64,000 nucleotides of DNA from Arthrinium phaeospermum (taxonomy: Eukaryota > Ascomycota > Sordariomycetes > Amphisphaeriales > Apiosporaceae): the NCBI GenBank assembly GCA_006503535.1, contig QYRS01000011.1, positions 2,480,001 through 2,544,000 on the forward strand, given 5' to 3'. This document shows positions 11,296 through 21,729 of the stretch, piece by piece (the stretch's first letter is position 1; the number at the start of each line of letters is the position of its first letter). Made by a program: the position numbers and the translations under genes. The notes under the pieces are model-generated. The model was given only the letters and a program-made list of their open reading frames with translations, did not search any database and had not been told where the DNA came from.

Positions 11296-12606
11296 ATGGC
11301 CGTCTTGGACGAGGTCCCGGGAGTGGGCGTCGTGGTACGAGTCAGGGGCCGGATCGCCACAGAATACCCCGATCGCCGGGCACCGCTTCCCTTGCGTGCG
11401 CCGTGGATCAGCACCTACATCGAGTCCTTCGATGACGCCGAATTCTCTGTCGAATTCGCAGTGGACGAGCTCTACGACTTCTCACGCGACGAGGGGCACT
11501 ATCTCAAGTTCGCCGTTGCGGTGGACGGCACGCGGCTCAAGGCGGTGTGTGACATCAGCCGGGGGGACGTAGCGGCTGGCCACGGGCGCGCGCGCAACTC
11601 CCTGGACCGAGCCACATCGTGGGACGGGCAGAAAGTCAATTGCTACGTGGAAAAATTTAGATTTCCCATCGTGGAGAGAGGTAAACATGCATGGATGACA
11701 CATACTGCCACCACCACATACTGCCACCACCTCCCAACAGTCACTCCCGTCCCCCTCCGCCAAGTGCAACCATCTATGACTCTACTGACAGTGGGGAATG
11801 GACAGGTGATGCTGGTAAGCGACTTTCGGCGTTTACTCCTTCCTGTTCTAGTGGTTATTCCACGTTAGTCCAGTGTCTCACGAGGGATGGAATAACGGCT
11901 TATTCCAGAAATTTACACTATTCCCACTCGAGACATTGTATTCAACCCAAGAAGAGTAGATGCTGACGCCGAGAGTTGATAGGTCATCCAGACCACCGAG
12001 GGGGGAGGTATGTCGTTGCTTCGAAAAAGGACTGGGGGGCCATCGAAGTGCGCGTCTCCCGCGTCGTCCAGCGGCGGCCAGCCGCCCGCCCTCGGAGGGA
12101 CTTGTCTCTCTTTGACTGCATCAACATTGCCGAGATGGCCAGGCGCGGAGACGACACAGCCGAGTTTGAAAGGTGAGGAGGGCCTACTTGTCCACGACTT
12201 CTGCGGCACAGCTTCGTTCGTATAGCTGAACTTGGAAACAACAGAACGCTCCAACGACGCGCAGAGAGCAGGCAGGAGGACGTAGTTCGAGAAGACCTTG
12301 GACTCATCGGGATCTATAGATTTATGTACCGCTCCAGAGGTAAGGATGATATGATGACCCATATCACCCCTGTCAGTGCTTTTTATCTCACTCTCTTGTT
12401 TCTTAGGTTTCCTCGATGAGGCATCGATCATCCCGCCCCTGCCTCCGCTACCAGCCCTCGCATTAAGCCAGAACATCACGGGACACCGACATCGAGAAAT
12501 GGGTGGGGTTGGTGTTGCTAATGACGATGACGCCGGTCCCAGCCGGCCTAGAAAGAGAGCAAGACTGCAGGGGAGGGTGGAGACTGTAGACCTGACTTTG
12601 GACTGA
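11296..12606 (+). CDS. DUF7918-domain protein, copy A
   Basis: First of three paralogues. Exons 11296-11680, 11983-12172, 12245-12339 and 12407-12606 give 289 residues. A 9-nt micro-exon at 11806-11814 can be added without changing frame (292 residues), splitting the 302-nt gap into introns of 125 and 168 nt. The DUF7918 start (MAVLDEVPGVGVVVRVRGR) is followed by the conserved YIES-acidic segment, FSVEF and, after the intron, AIEVRVSRV. Exon phases match copies B and C. A short YRFMYRSR precedes the last intron in all copies. The tail carries a basic stretch (SRPRKRARLQGR) and ends VETVDLTLD, a textbook SUMO-interaction motif. Function is unknown; a nuclear, SUMO-linked role is inference from the tail. 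See the repeat entry for the second intron. Confidence 0.75.
11815..11982 (+). repeat. introner-like intron copy 1 (in DUF7918-A)
   Basis: Putative intron that starts gtaagcgactttcggcg and ends acgccgagagttgatag. Its first 20, a central block (ccagtgtctcac, near 11874) and its last 21 nt align with the 66-nt intron at 60563-60628 in an unrelated gene. By eye about 80 percent of the aligned bases agree and most differences are transitions. This copy carries extra sequence, including an inverted repeat ggaataa/ttattcc near 11889-11906. The similarity supports the splice sites independently of reading frame. Confidence 0.5.
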
Positions 12607-13742
12607 AAGGGGGCGGCTTTGGAATTTCTGGACGTAGCTGGCAGATTCCAACAAGGAGAACATCCGTCGACGTCATGTGCAGGTCTCTTGATTCGTTGCA
12701 GGGATTATAACTTAAACACGCGTCGCGTCTCGGCTAGCTGCGTGGGAGCGGAAGTGTAGCGTCCAACGCGATGCCCAAGAGAGACCTTGGGGATACTTGC
12801 TAAGCGGAAGCTTGGCGCAGGAGGTGATCCGGATGATGATGGCGGCGGCCCCAGTCAACCAACCTCCTAGGAAGCCACAACGCCCGAGTTTGTAATAAGA
12901 AGAGTTGAGTTGGCCGTGAAACTGCAGCGTTGTTGGGGCTCTCCTTCCTGCACCTGGTAGATCCGGGAAGGAGAGGGACCCGTCGACACCATGCCTCCTG
13001 GCTGTATCTGGCAGCCGGAATACTAGTATATCTACTAGCGTAGTGGACTGCACTTTGGAAGGGCTGTCATCCAGGTCTCCTAGTCTAGAACTAGGGAGGG
13101 GGCCTGCAGTATCATGAGTTCGAGATCGGGTCGAGATAAAAGAGGGTAGAGAACTAAACTTACCTCTGAAAGGAATTGAGAAATATGCAATTACGGGGAT
13201 AAGCTCCTTTTTTCTGTTGGCGACTTAAGCAGCTGTCCCCTTTGTGTAAATATAGTAGCACGGCCGTGCTTTTCTGTTTCGTACGTTCTCTCCCCTTTAG
13301 ATGGAGTTTTGTATACCACAGCACGCTCTCGTTCGTGCAACAGTAGGATATGTAGACATATGACACGAAGTACCGCAAGAGGTTCCCGGGCCTACCACGC
13401 TGCAAGCAGCAATACGAACCCCATGCTCAGTCCAGAAGAGTTTATTTCACAGAATTGGTAGGCAAATGCAAGAACCTACACACCGGCTTCGAGTTGAAGC
13501 AAAGTTCGCTTTCAAACGAGGGGTGCAGGAGGAGGCTACATGATGCGTCACGGCCAAAGGCTTACTGACGCCACGATGTTTGAGAAGAACTTTCTTCGAA
13601 ACGCCCCCTCAGGGAAAACCGAATGTTTCCTTTGTCTTTCGCGTCTTCGAAAGAAGACAGCGAGTAAACATCCTTCCCCTTTTTCCTCTTCCTACAATCA
13701 ATTTATCACCCGCAACAGAAGAAGTCTCTTGACTACTACAAT
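12607..13742. other. spacer between DUF7918-A and -B
   Basis: 1136 nt with no gene recognised; open frames are short and unrelated to known families. The final 60 nt before the ATG at 13743 are pyrimidine- then A-rich, as expected for a leader. Confidence 0.45.
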
Positions 13743-14966
13743 ATGGCAATTCTAGCTGAGCTTCCTGGATTTCAAGTCGTTGTGAGAGTGGACGGTATGG
13801 ACGCCACTGAATACCCCAGCCCTGATCCGCAGCACCGACAGGCCACCTGTCTGGTATCGTGCGTCTACATCGAGTCCATTGACGACGCCCGGTTCGCCGT
13901 CGAGCTGGTGGTGGACAAATCCTACGACTTCGCCCGCGACGAGGAACACCACCTCCGCATTCGCGTGGAAGTCGACGGAGGTAGGTGCGGCACGACAGGG
14001 TGCGATATAAAGAAGGATAAGGTCGCAGCTAGCCCGGGAGGCAGACGCGTATGCCTTGACTCGGCCCTTGAGGAACGAGGCGCGCATATCTTCCGGCAGA
14101 AATTCAGATTCCCGATGATGAGGAAGTGTATGATCACCATGATTCCTGTTTCTGCCCCCTTCCGCTGGCTGTCGCCCTTCTTTTCGCCAATGTGCTAATA
14201 AAATCCCGGACTGTGGTGAACAGCGTTATTTGACCAGCAGAGCGACGACGTGCCAAATGACCCGACGAGGAAGTTTCAAAAGGAGCTGGGAATCATCAAG
14301 GTCCACGTTTATCGTGTCCCCCAACGGAAACCAGTGGATATCTGGAGCGACCCAACCATCACGGATTGGCCTAGCATCGTAGCAGCGGCCAGGAGGGGGG
14401 AGGACGTCTCTCGCCAGCAACGGTGGGTCGCCACACACTCCGGCGACGCTTTGATACATTGCTTCGTCCTTTCGTTTCTCTTCTTTTCTATTGCCTTTGT
14501 CTGTATCGAGTGCTGATGTGAGCAGGGAGGCCCGGGAACGCGCAGCGGAAAGGGTATACGACCTTATCCGAGGAGTCTGTGAGCCCTTTGCAACATACAA
14601 ATTTCTGTACCGACCCAAAGGTAAGGGAACTCGCGTCTTGCTCCTGTTTTTACCATCATCCCACTTCCACAAGATGATTTTAATTCGCTGTTCAGGTATG
14701 CTCAAAGCGGCACTTGGCAACATCCCGCCAACGCCGCCTCCGGCTACCGCCGCAGTGGTCCAGAACGTCAGGGAACCTCCTGGACGGAAGGGCCGCCAGC
14801 AGCCGCAGCTTGATGCTAGGAACGGACGCCGTGCGCCACCGAGGTCGAGGGACGACCCAGGCGCCATGTCCAGTGCCAGAGGGTCTATCGTTGGTCCATT
14901 CAGAATCAAGAAGCACGTCAGCAAGGGCTAGGACCGACCGGCGTCGTAGATCTAACGTCAGACTGA
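13743..14966 (+). CDS. DUF7918-domain protein, copy B
   Basis: Exons 13743-14127, 14224-14422, 14526-14620 and 14696 onward, with splice phases identical to copies A and C. The N-terminus (MAILAELPGFQVVVRVDGM), the YIESIDDARFAVELV segment, IIKVHVYRV and YKFLYRPK match the paralogues. The 3' end is ambiguous. Read straight through, the frame stops at 14931 without the tail motif (304 residues). The motif VVDLTSD, equivalent to the SUMO-interaction tail of A and C, lies one frame over and stops at 14966. It is reached if a 53-nt segment 14767-14819 (gtcagg...gctag) is removed as an intron (298 residues), or if one base is missing upstream. The donor and branch site of that candidate intron are weak. 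The end coordinate given is the motif-containing version. Confidence 0.65.
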
Positions 14967-15732
14967 AATGAGGCGCAGGTTGCGCGAGATGGTTATCCTG
15001 ACATCTGTGATACTGGCACTATTTTTCTCTACCGATGTAGTTGTCGTTGCCCGCTTTGGTCATTACAATCTGTGTTTGGATTATCGTGCCACCAAATGGG
15101 GTCGCCGGATTTTAGCTTTCAGAGATTCTTGGTTCAAACTCATCTCCATCCGCATTCAAATACAGATGATGTATGTACGTGACAAAATGAGACAGAAGTA
15201 GAGATGGAAGTTTTTCGATTTTTCAAGATCCAAAGAGGGCATATCCGCTTCCAGTACATGGTTGTTGCTATGGGGCTCCCCGTCCCTGAATCACGGAGTC
15301 TGTTCCTCTTTTTTCTGTATTTTTTCAATGCATTTGAACCTTCATCTTCAATGCCAGCCAAAGTTTGCAACAAATGAGTCACAGAGAGCAGGATAGCCTC
15401 CAATATTTGTACTCAAGGTAAATCCATTATAGACAATGACTCTGAAGTCCCCCAAAAACGTACTTATCAACAGATGTGACTCTTCTGGTGGGCCGGAATT
15501 GCTCTTCATCGCAGCTGTCCACTCAACTTATAAGCGGAGTACATATCAACCTTCAAAGTGACATCTTGCTCCCTCTGTCCAACATAGCTACTTGGCTTCA
15601 GTATCGACTATAATATATTCCCCATCCCTGCACGTGCTTTTCTCGGGAATCCGCACGTTCTGCCGACACAACTACCAAGGGTCTTAAGATTTTCTTACAT
15701 TTGCTCGCTTGGAACCTACAGTGGAAATAACA
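14967..15732. other. spacer between DUF7918-B and F-box gene
   Basis: 766 nt, AT-richer than the flanking exons; no gene or repeat recognised. Confidence 0.45.
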
Positions 15733-16946
15733 ATGGCGCCAAATGTTTCCTATAATGCGGAGATGATCATCTCCCGCTTGGGGCACCGTCCCAAATCCAA
15801 GCTCCGGGCTCAGGACATGATGGTGATCAGGGGCTGGCTGCCTAGCCTTTGGATGCCACTACCACTGGGAGACCGCCCCTCGTCCTTCGGTCTCCTGGAC
15901 CGATTCCCACCGGAGATCATGAGCATAATCCTGGGGCAGCTGGACCTCCAAAGCCTTTCCCGTCTTTCACGAGCGTCTTTACAAGCCGACGGCTACGTGC
16001 GGTCGTTTCGCAACTACCGATACCTGGTCACCCACGTCCCCGAGATTGTCAAGGCACTCGGACGCCTGGGGCTCATGGGCCTCCATTCGGCGGATGACTT
16101 ATATAGTGCGCTGCGGGCGGACGCGTGTGCGGTCTGCGGCGAGTGCGGTCCTTTCCTGTTCCTGCCCACCTGCCAGCGGTGCTGCTGGGGATGCTGGGGA
16201 TTCTACCCGGCCTTCCGGATCATGGAGCCCAGCCTCGCCAAGCGGTACTATGGCCTCTCCAACCGAGATATGAAGAAGCTCCCTGTTGTGCACGTCAGAA
16301 AAAAGACATTCGTGACAAGCACGCTAGATCTCGTCCTGCGGGCCCGAGAAGGGCGGTCAGCGCCAAGGCGGCCCGAGACCTCGGCCTCGCGGTGCATGGC
16401 TCGGAGCAGATGCTCACAGACATTTGGAGGGACAAATGCGACTCCTCTACAGACATTCTCCATGACCGCTACTGGATGGAAGCGCATAAATACCAGCCGG
16501 AGCAGCTCTGGCTGACCACGTTGAGCATGCCCGACATCCCCCCGGAAGCTCGTGATTTCCTGCACCACAGCTACGTCTCCATGCCGACGATGCCGTTCCC
16601 GATCCTGGCCTGCGACGGCCGACTCGAGCAGGCCCTGTGGTGCCGGGGCTGTGAAACGGCCTTGGACAGGGACAAGAAGCATGGAATCCAGTGGGGCGGC
16701 CCCGGGCCCTTCTGCGGGACTGAGCCCCCGCCGGCTGACCTCCAGAGGGTGCTGCCCCCGGAGTACCTGACGGGCAAATTTGCTCCGACTCGGGTAGCGG
16801 CGGGTCTGGCCGACCGGGCGTGGTCGCGGGACAGCTTCGTGCCACATGTTCGACGTTGCCTTGGCGCGCGCTTGTTCGCGCCAGAGTTGGCGGCGATCAA
16901 GGACGAGGAGTGGGATCGAATCATTGACGCCGACATGAAGCTGTGA
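15733..16946 (+). pseudogene. F-box protein with a single frame break
   Basis: A fungal F-box protein of the type with a conserved cysteine cluster. The F-box is at residues about 54-95 (LLDRFPPEIMSIILGQLDLQ). It is followed by a YVRSFRNYRYLVTHVPE segment, a Cys-rich patch (CAVCGECGPFLFLPTCQRC) and, downstream, SAKAARDLGLAVHGSEQM and CRGCE. The first 190 residues lie in one frame and the remainder in another. The switch falls between about 16290 and 16365, and a run of six A at 16299-16304 is the natural slip site: one further A would give a single frame of about 404 residues. I found no plausible intron there. Either an assembly indel or genuine inactivation is possible. F-box proteins recruit substrates to SCF ubiquitin ligases; the target is unknown. 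Confidence 0.65.
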
Positions 16947-17501
16947 GGAGGTACGATTGGTGGGTTGACAACACATGCCGGTGACGCACCGGTAGAACCT
17001 CTCTGACAGTTTGGCTTCGTTTACCCGCATTCCTCATGCGCAGCCGGTCCGTTCCGATTTCTATCCTTGGTGGGAGTTGATCACTTCATGGCCCATAACC
17101 CTTTCTTTGCTTCATAACAGGCATCGTGGAAATGGAAGAGTTGGAATCCATTGGTCGAAATAAGTATAGAAAACTCTCCGTCCTAGAATAGCTCTTTCTA
17201 TGTATTGAGGAAATCAATATCAAACTGTTCTTAGCTAAAGGGTTTTTTTTTTGGTAATGGCGTGATATAATCTACCGCACATCCGTGGTTTATGCAATTG
17301 CTTTCGCAAGGGAGAGTAAAACCTAAAATATCCTTTTTTTTTTTTTTTCTCATCGTAAACCAGCCCCTGCGCTGTGGCTGGAAATGCAAATGGTGTGGAG
17401 CTACGACACACGCCACAAGGGGTGTGGTGTCTATTTAAACCTCCGCGACAGCAAACGGACAAATGCTTGCTTCCGTCCCTCCTTCCATCACACCACGCAC
17501 C
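16947..17501. other. spacer upstream of DUF7918-C
   Basis: 555 nt with no gene. Contains poly-T runs near 17241-17250 and 17334-17348. Confidence 0.45.
17432..17438 (+). promoter_or_regulatory. TATA-like box for DUF7918-C
   Basis: TATTTAA about 65 nt before the ATG at 17502, a usual spacing for a fungal core promoter with a short leader. Confidence 0.4.
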
Positions 17502-18634
17502 ATGGCGATCTTGGAAGAAGTACCTGGGCTCCAGGTCTTTGTCCAGGTCAAGGGCAGAATCGCTACCGAGTATCCCAATCCAGACAGACAGCAGCAGCAG
17601 CAGGAGCGAACGCTAAACGGGTGCCCGGTAGTTGACCGCTACATCGAGTCCATTGACAATGGCCATTTCGCCATCGTTACCGAGGTGGGGCTGACTCACG
17701 ACTTTAATTACAAGAATCATGCTCTGAGCTTCCACGTCTATGTAGACGGGAGGTACAAGGTCAACAACTGCACAAGTAAGGAATATGTATGGGCTGGCGC
17801 TGGGCGTCGCACGGTTCCGGGACCGGTGATGCTGGATGAGAAAAACGGGAAAGTGGTGCAGCGGCCGCTCAAGTTCTCGTCTGTGAAGACAGGTAAAACA
17901 TCCCGGCTATTCTATGTCTTGGCTCTTCCGTAATACTAAATTGCCTGGACAGTGGGAGATGACCAGGAGGACCGCGTACGGAGAGACAGGAAGAAGGCGC
18001 AGAAGCTGGGAGTCATCGAGGTCCAGGTCTTCCGTATCGTCCTGCGCGAAGCAACATCCTTCCAAACCGGCCGGCCAGTGCGCCGTCTAAACCTCGAGCT
18101 CTCCGAGAAGGCTTTGAAAGGAAAGGCCATATCCCACGGTGCAGCGTAAGTCTCAGCCCAACACCCCAATCCATACAACATGGGTTTTGCCTTTGCTGAG
18201 TGTGCATACAGATACGGGCGACTCGAAGCCAGTGTTTCTTCCAAGAACTACGAGTCGGACGACATTCCAGAGGACGGGGGACCCATTGCGGTGTATAGGT
18301 TCTTCTACCGATCGAGAGGTAAGCGATATGCCCACATATTTGATTCTAGGCTGTGTCTCAACTCATTTGGTCTATAGAAGCACTCAAGCAGGAGCTCATA
18401 ATCCCGCGCTCTCCCTCGCCACCGGCTTTGCCAGATGTAGCGTCTGTCCCAGACCAGGGGATAAGGCCGGAAATGATCGAGGTACGCCCCAAAGACGAAC
18501 CACAGGGGCACAGTGTCAAGCGGGAGCTCAGTGAGGTGCGTGGCCAGATCCGTGACTCTCCGGAGCTTCGGCTGAGAAAGAGGACAAGACGTCTTGAAAA
18601 GAGGGTCGAGATCATAGACTTGACTATGGACTGA
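17502..18634 (+). CDS. DUF7918-domain protein, copy C
   Basis: Exons 17502-17892, 17953-18145, 18212-18318 and 18378-18634; 315 residues, with introns of 60, 66 and 59 nt. Start is the ATG giving MAILEEVPGLQVFVQVKG; an in-frame upstream ATG (17463) would add 13 residues not seen in copies A and B. Conserved features are the YIESIDNGHFAIV segment, GVIEVQVFRIV and YRFFYRSR before the last intron. The C-terminus is basic (LRKRTRRLEKR) and ends VEIIDLTMD, a strong SUMO-interaction motif. A Gln run occurs near residue 30. This is the cleanest of the three copies. Molecular function of DUF7918 is unknown; nuclear location is inferred from the basic tail. Confidence 0.8.
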
Positions 18635-19094
18635 AGTAGTGAGGAAGTATCGAACCCGGGTATTGAAGCCGTGGGAATCTTGTTCCCGGTTGAGCTAGGT
18701 ATGGCACACGTTATTTCCCGACTCCCACCAACACGATAGCTTATTAAATTGTTTTTTTCACGCACGCTTCATTCTAGTGAAACAATTTGGCACCTCTGGC
18801 AACCATAGAGTTTCAAAATATTTAGACGTATTAAACAGGGATGAACTGCGACTACAGTCAGGGAATGGCTGGGCATTTAGGAGGGTCAACTGATAATGCT
18901 GTCCATGGAACTAGGAGACTGAAACACCCAAAGGCAAGTTGAATCTAACACGGACATGTATACCAACTTTCGAGATTGTCGACACATCTAGGGGAGACGG
19001 ATCAACATTGTATTCTTCAATTAACACGGCATTGCTTCTTAATGTCCCCAGAACAGGCGACTAAGTCCGCACTATAAAGAAAAGTTCTCTCGAA
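18635..19094. other. spacer between DUF7918-C and AsaB/CmcJ-like gene
   Basis: 460 nt between convergent genes; nothing beyond probable 3' regions is seen. Confidence 0.45.
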
Positions 19095-20076
19095 TCACTC
19101 AGTATCATCCGGATGAAACACCAAGCACCGCACCTCAATACTCTCCCGCGCCGGCGCCGCCGGGTCCGACCCCGGGTCGCTGAACGCCGTGTGGGGCACG
19201 CGGCGAGCGCGCCCGTCGGTCTTGGAGTCGAAACACTTGATGAGCAGGACCTCCTCGGGCGTGAGGCCGCGCTTGTAGTAAAAGCGGTGCCGGGGGCTAT
19301 AGGCGACGGCCAGGGTCTCGCCGCGGCGGTCCGGGTAGACGAGCCCGATAGGGACGAGGTCAGACTCGGCCACCGACGACGACTCGGCCACGGCCAGCGG
19401 GTCCCGCCGCACCGTCGCGAGGGGCCGCCAGACGTTGATGATCTGCACGCGGCCCCGCAGCAGGGCGTCGGCTTCGTCGGGGAGGTGGTGGGACACTCGC
19501 GACAGGGCGGCGCGGTAGGATTGGTCGATGTGCACGCGCTGGACGGGGCCGCGGAGGTTGACTGGGGCGGGGTTCTGCTCAGTGCCGCCGGCCCTGGAGT
19601 CGACGGCGCCGCGGCGGATGGTGTGATCGAAGATGAAGACCTTGGACGCGCCGGTGCTAGGAGAGAGGTCAGCCAATCTGTTTCTGGTTGTGGTGTGGGT
19701 CACCCCTTTCTCTATCGGGCTTGGCTTACACATTCTTCAGCAGCGCTTCAACCTCCGGATAGTAGACTGCCTTGATTTGGTCATCGTCAAGGAAATCCTT
19801 CTCTTGGGCAACGTTCTTGACGAACTGGAAGCCGTTTCCGTCAAGAGTGAAGCTAGACTCTCTTCCGGTCACGTCAGTGATGTGGACCGGGCGCGGATCT
19901 GTCGGACGCTCATAGGTCTCCGGCCGGTCCGTGTAGGTGGGCTGCGGCGGAGATCCATCCTCATTCGGCTTGTGAAAGTTCAGTATGGTATCAACGTCGT
20001 GGGATGACACCCCCTCAGGAGGTACAGCGCCATTGAAGGGCAGTGCAGTAGGAATCTGGGTGTCGGCGGTAGCCAT
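19095..20076 (-). CDS. AsaB/CmcJ/NvfI-family oxidoreductase-like protein
   Basis: Two exons on the minus strand, 20076-19730 and 19656-19095, joined across a 73-nt intron; 302 residues. The junction restores VTGASKVFIFDHTIRR, the hallmark of this family (also annotated as methyltransferase, GA4-desaturase-like or 7-alpha-cephem-methoxylase-like in fungi). Further family features are RGPVQRVHIDQSY with the conserved H-x-D, INVWRPL, and near the end EEVLLIKCFDSKTDGRARRV. The H-x-D pair is compatible with an Fe(II)/2-oxoglutarate-type site, but members such as NvfI-like proteins act in diverse secondary-metabolite steps, so the reaction cannot be stated. It is followed by no biosynthetic cluster here. 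Divergent from the NLR gene. Confidence 0.8.
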
Positions 20077-21729
20077 GTTTGCGATATGGAGATCTTTGAT
20101 ATGCTTGTCGCCATTTGCGCTTCGATATCTCCTTCTGCTTCAGTCCATCTCTTAAATACTTCATATCTTCGCGATCTTGATTTATAATGTGTTCCCGTCT
20201 TGGAGCAGACATTGCTAATCAACGGCTTCGATGTGTTCCATCCGTAAGCTTTCCCCGCAAGCACGCAATCGATCATGTACGCATCCGACCATTCTCCAGC
20301 GTCGCTTCATTGGCTTTATTACAAATACCGACGCTAAGATAGCTTGATTATGAATCGCCCACACTTTGTACGCAAAGCCTCGGGCATGATGTGCTGGTGG
20401 GAGTAATGGCTTGTCTGGTAAGTAGGGGCAGGACAGCGCGAGATATCTAGGAGTTGAGGGCAATTGGCGGTTGCGGAAATGTTGTGATTGGCTCTTCACT
20501 GGCTTACTTATGACAGTGGCCCCACACTGTCAACATGGCTTCAGAGTAAGCCTCCCCCCCAGAAGATCAGTGCGCTATGGTTTTCCTCGGGCGAGCCCAG
20601 ACAGCTAGGGGTGCGGCCCAGCTTATATCAAATACAAAAAGTCAAATCCATTGAGGACTCACTGCATGTCTGTGTCTCTATGAGATCAGAGAGGAAAGCA
20701 GGCCCAACCACGGACAGATCCCGCCGAACCACAGGAAGATGTCGCGCGAGGGTGAGGTGCGTTTAGCCCACCTGTACGACAGCGCCGTAAATCAGGGGCT
20801 GAATTTCAAGGAGATAGCCCGTAGCGTCCTTTGTAAAGGGGCATCTTGATTGGCCGAGCCTGGCGGAAGTGAATCAAGTTGTAGAAGCGGCATCTGCGCT
20901 GAGCTGCGGGTAACATGCTTCGAGGTCGATCTCGTGGTTCGCCATGAGGACAGGCGTTTTGGAGCACAGGTCACGTAGGGAACGTGATGGTGTAAGAAGA
21001 AGCATATTACGATTGAGGACATGGTGGAAAGGTGAAGAGGCTCCAGATTAACCAGCTGCACGATCACCTTTGTGACACTTCTCCCGGACAGTGGCTTCAG
21101 GGTACCAATTTCGGCCCTCTGTTTCAAAACACCGATTGAGACTGGCAGGCTGCTGATGTCTGCGGCGTAGAGCTGAAAAATAAGATCGGCCACTACTTGC
21201 TGTTTGATTGGACATGCTGAGCAATGCAACCGGGCGAAACCAGTAGGTGGGAGGCAGCCATTGTACCGGCGTATCAGCATGATGATTCATGTATGATTTT
21301 GTCATCCTGTAAGCGCTGTGGCTTCTTGCGCAGCTGGTGGCGCGGCGTATCGGATTGCAGCATGCTGCCATACCTGCATGGCCGGCTTCAGGCAGCCTAT
21401 CAGCTACCACCACATGGAACGACAATGTAGTTCATGTGCATAAGTGTAAAATCTCATCATCCAAGCCAGGCTGAATGTCGGCTTGGCGGTGGTCAGTTTC
21501 CTGCCTGTCTGCCCTCCGCCTTCTCAAAACACTTGTGGTCGGGTCGCGCGCGGTACATTTGTCTTGCGATATCCTCGTTCACTTCCTCTTTCATCTTATT
21601 TTAATCTTCTGTATCAACACATCATCCAGAAGCTCAACCGTATTTCAATTACAGTTCCGTTACTCTCAACCAATTTCTTGCGACTTTGTCTTTCCTATTC
21701 GTAAGTCGTCGCTATCGCGTCGCCTCGAG
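20077..21729. other. divergent intergenic region between AsaB-like and NLR genes
   Basis: 1653 nt. It must hold both promoters. The short open frames present look like chance frames. The 150 nt before the NLR start are T/C-rich. Confidence 0.45.

Noticed and set aside
20792..21425. Minus-strand frames of 125-162 codons upstream of the NLR gene
   Set aside because: Low-complexity, mutually overlapping and lacking similarity; position fits a promoter.
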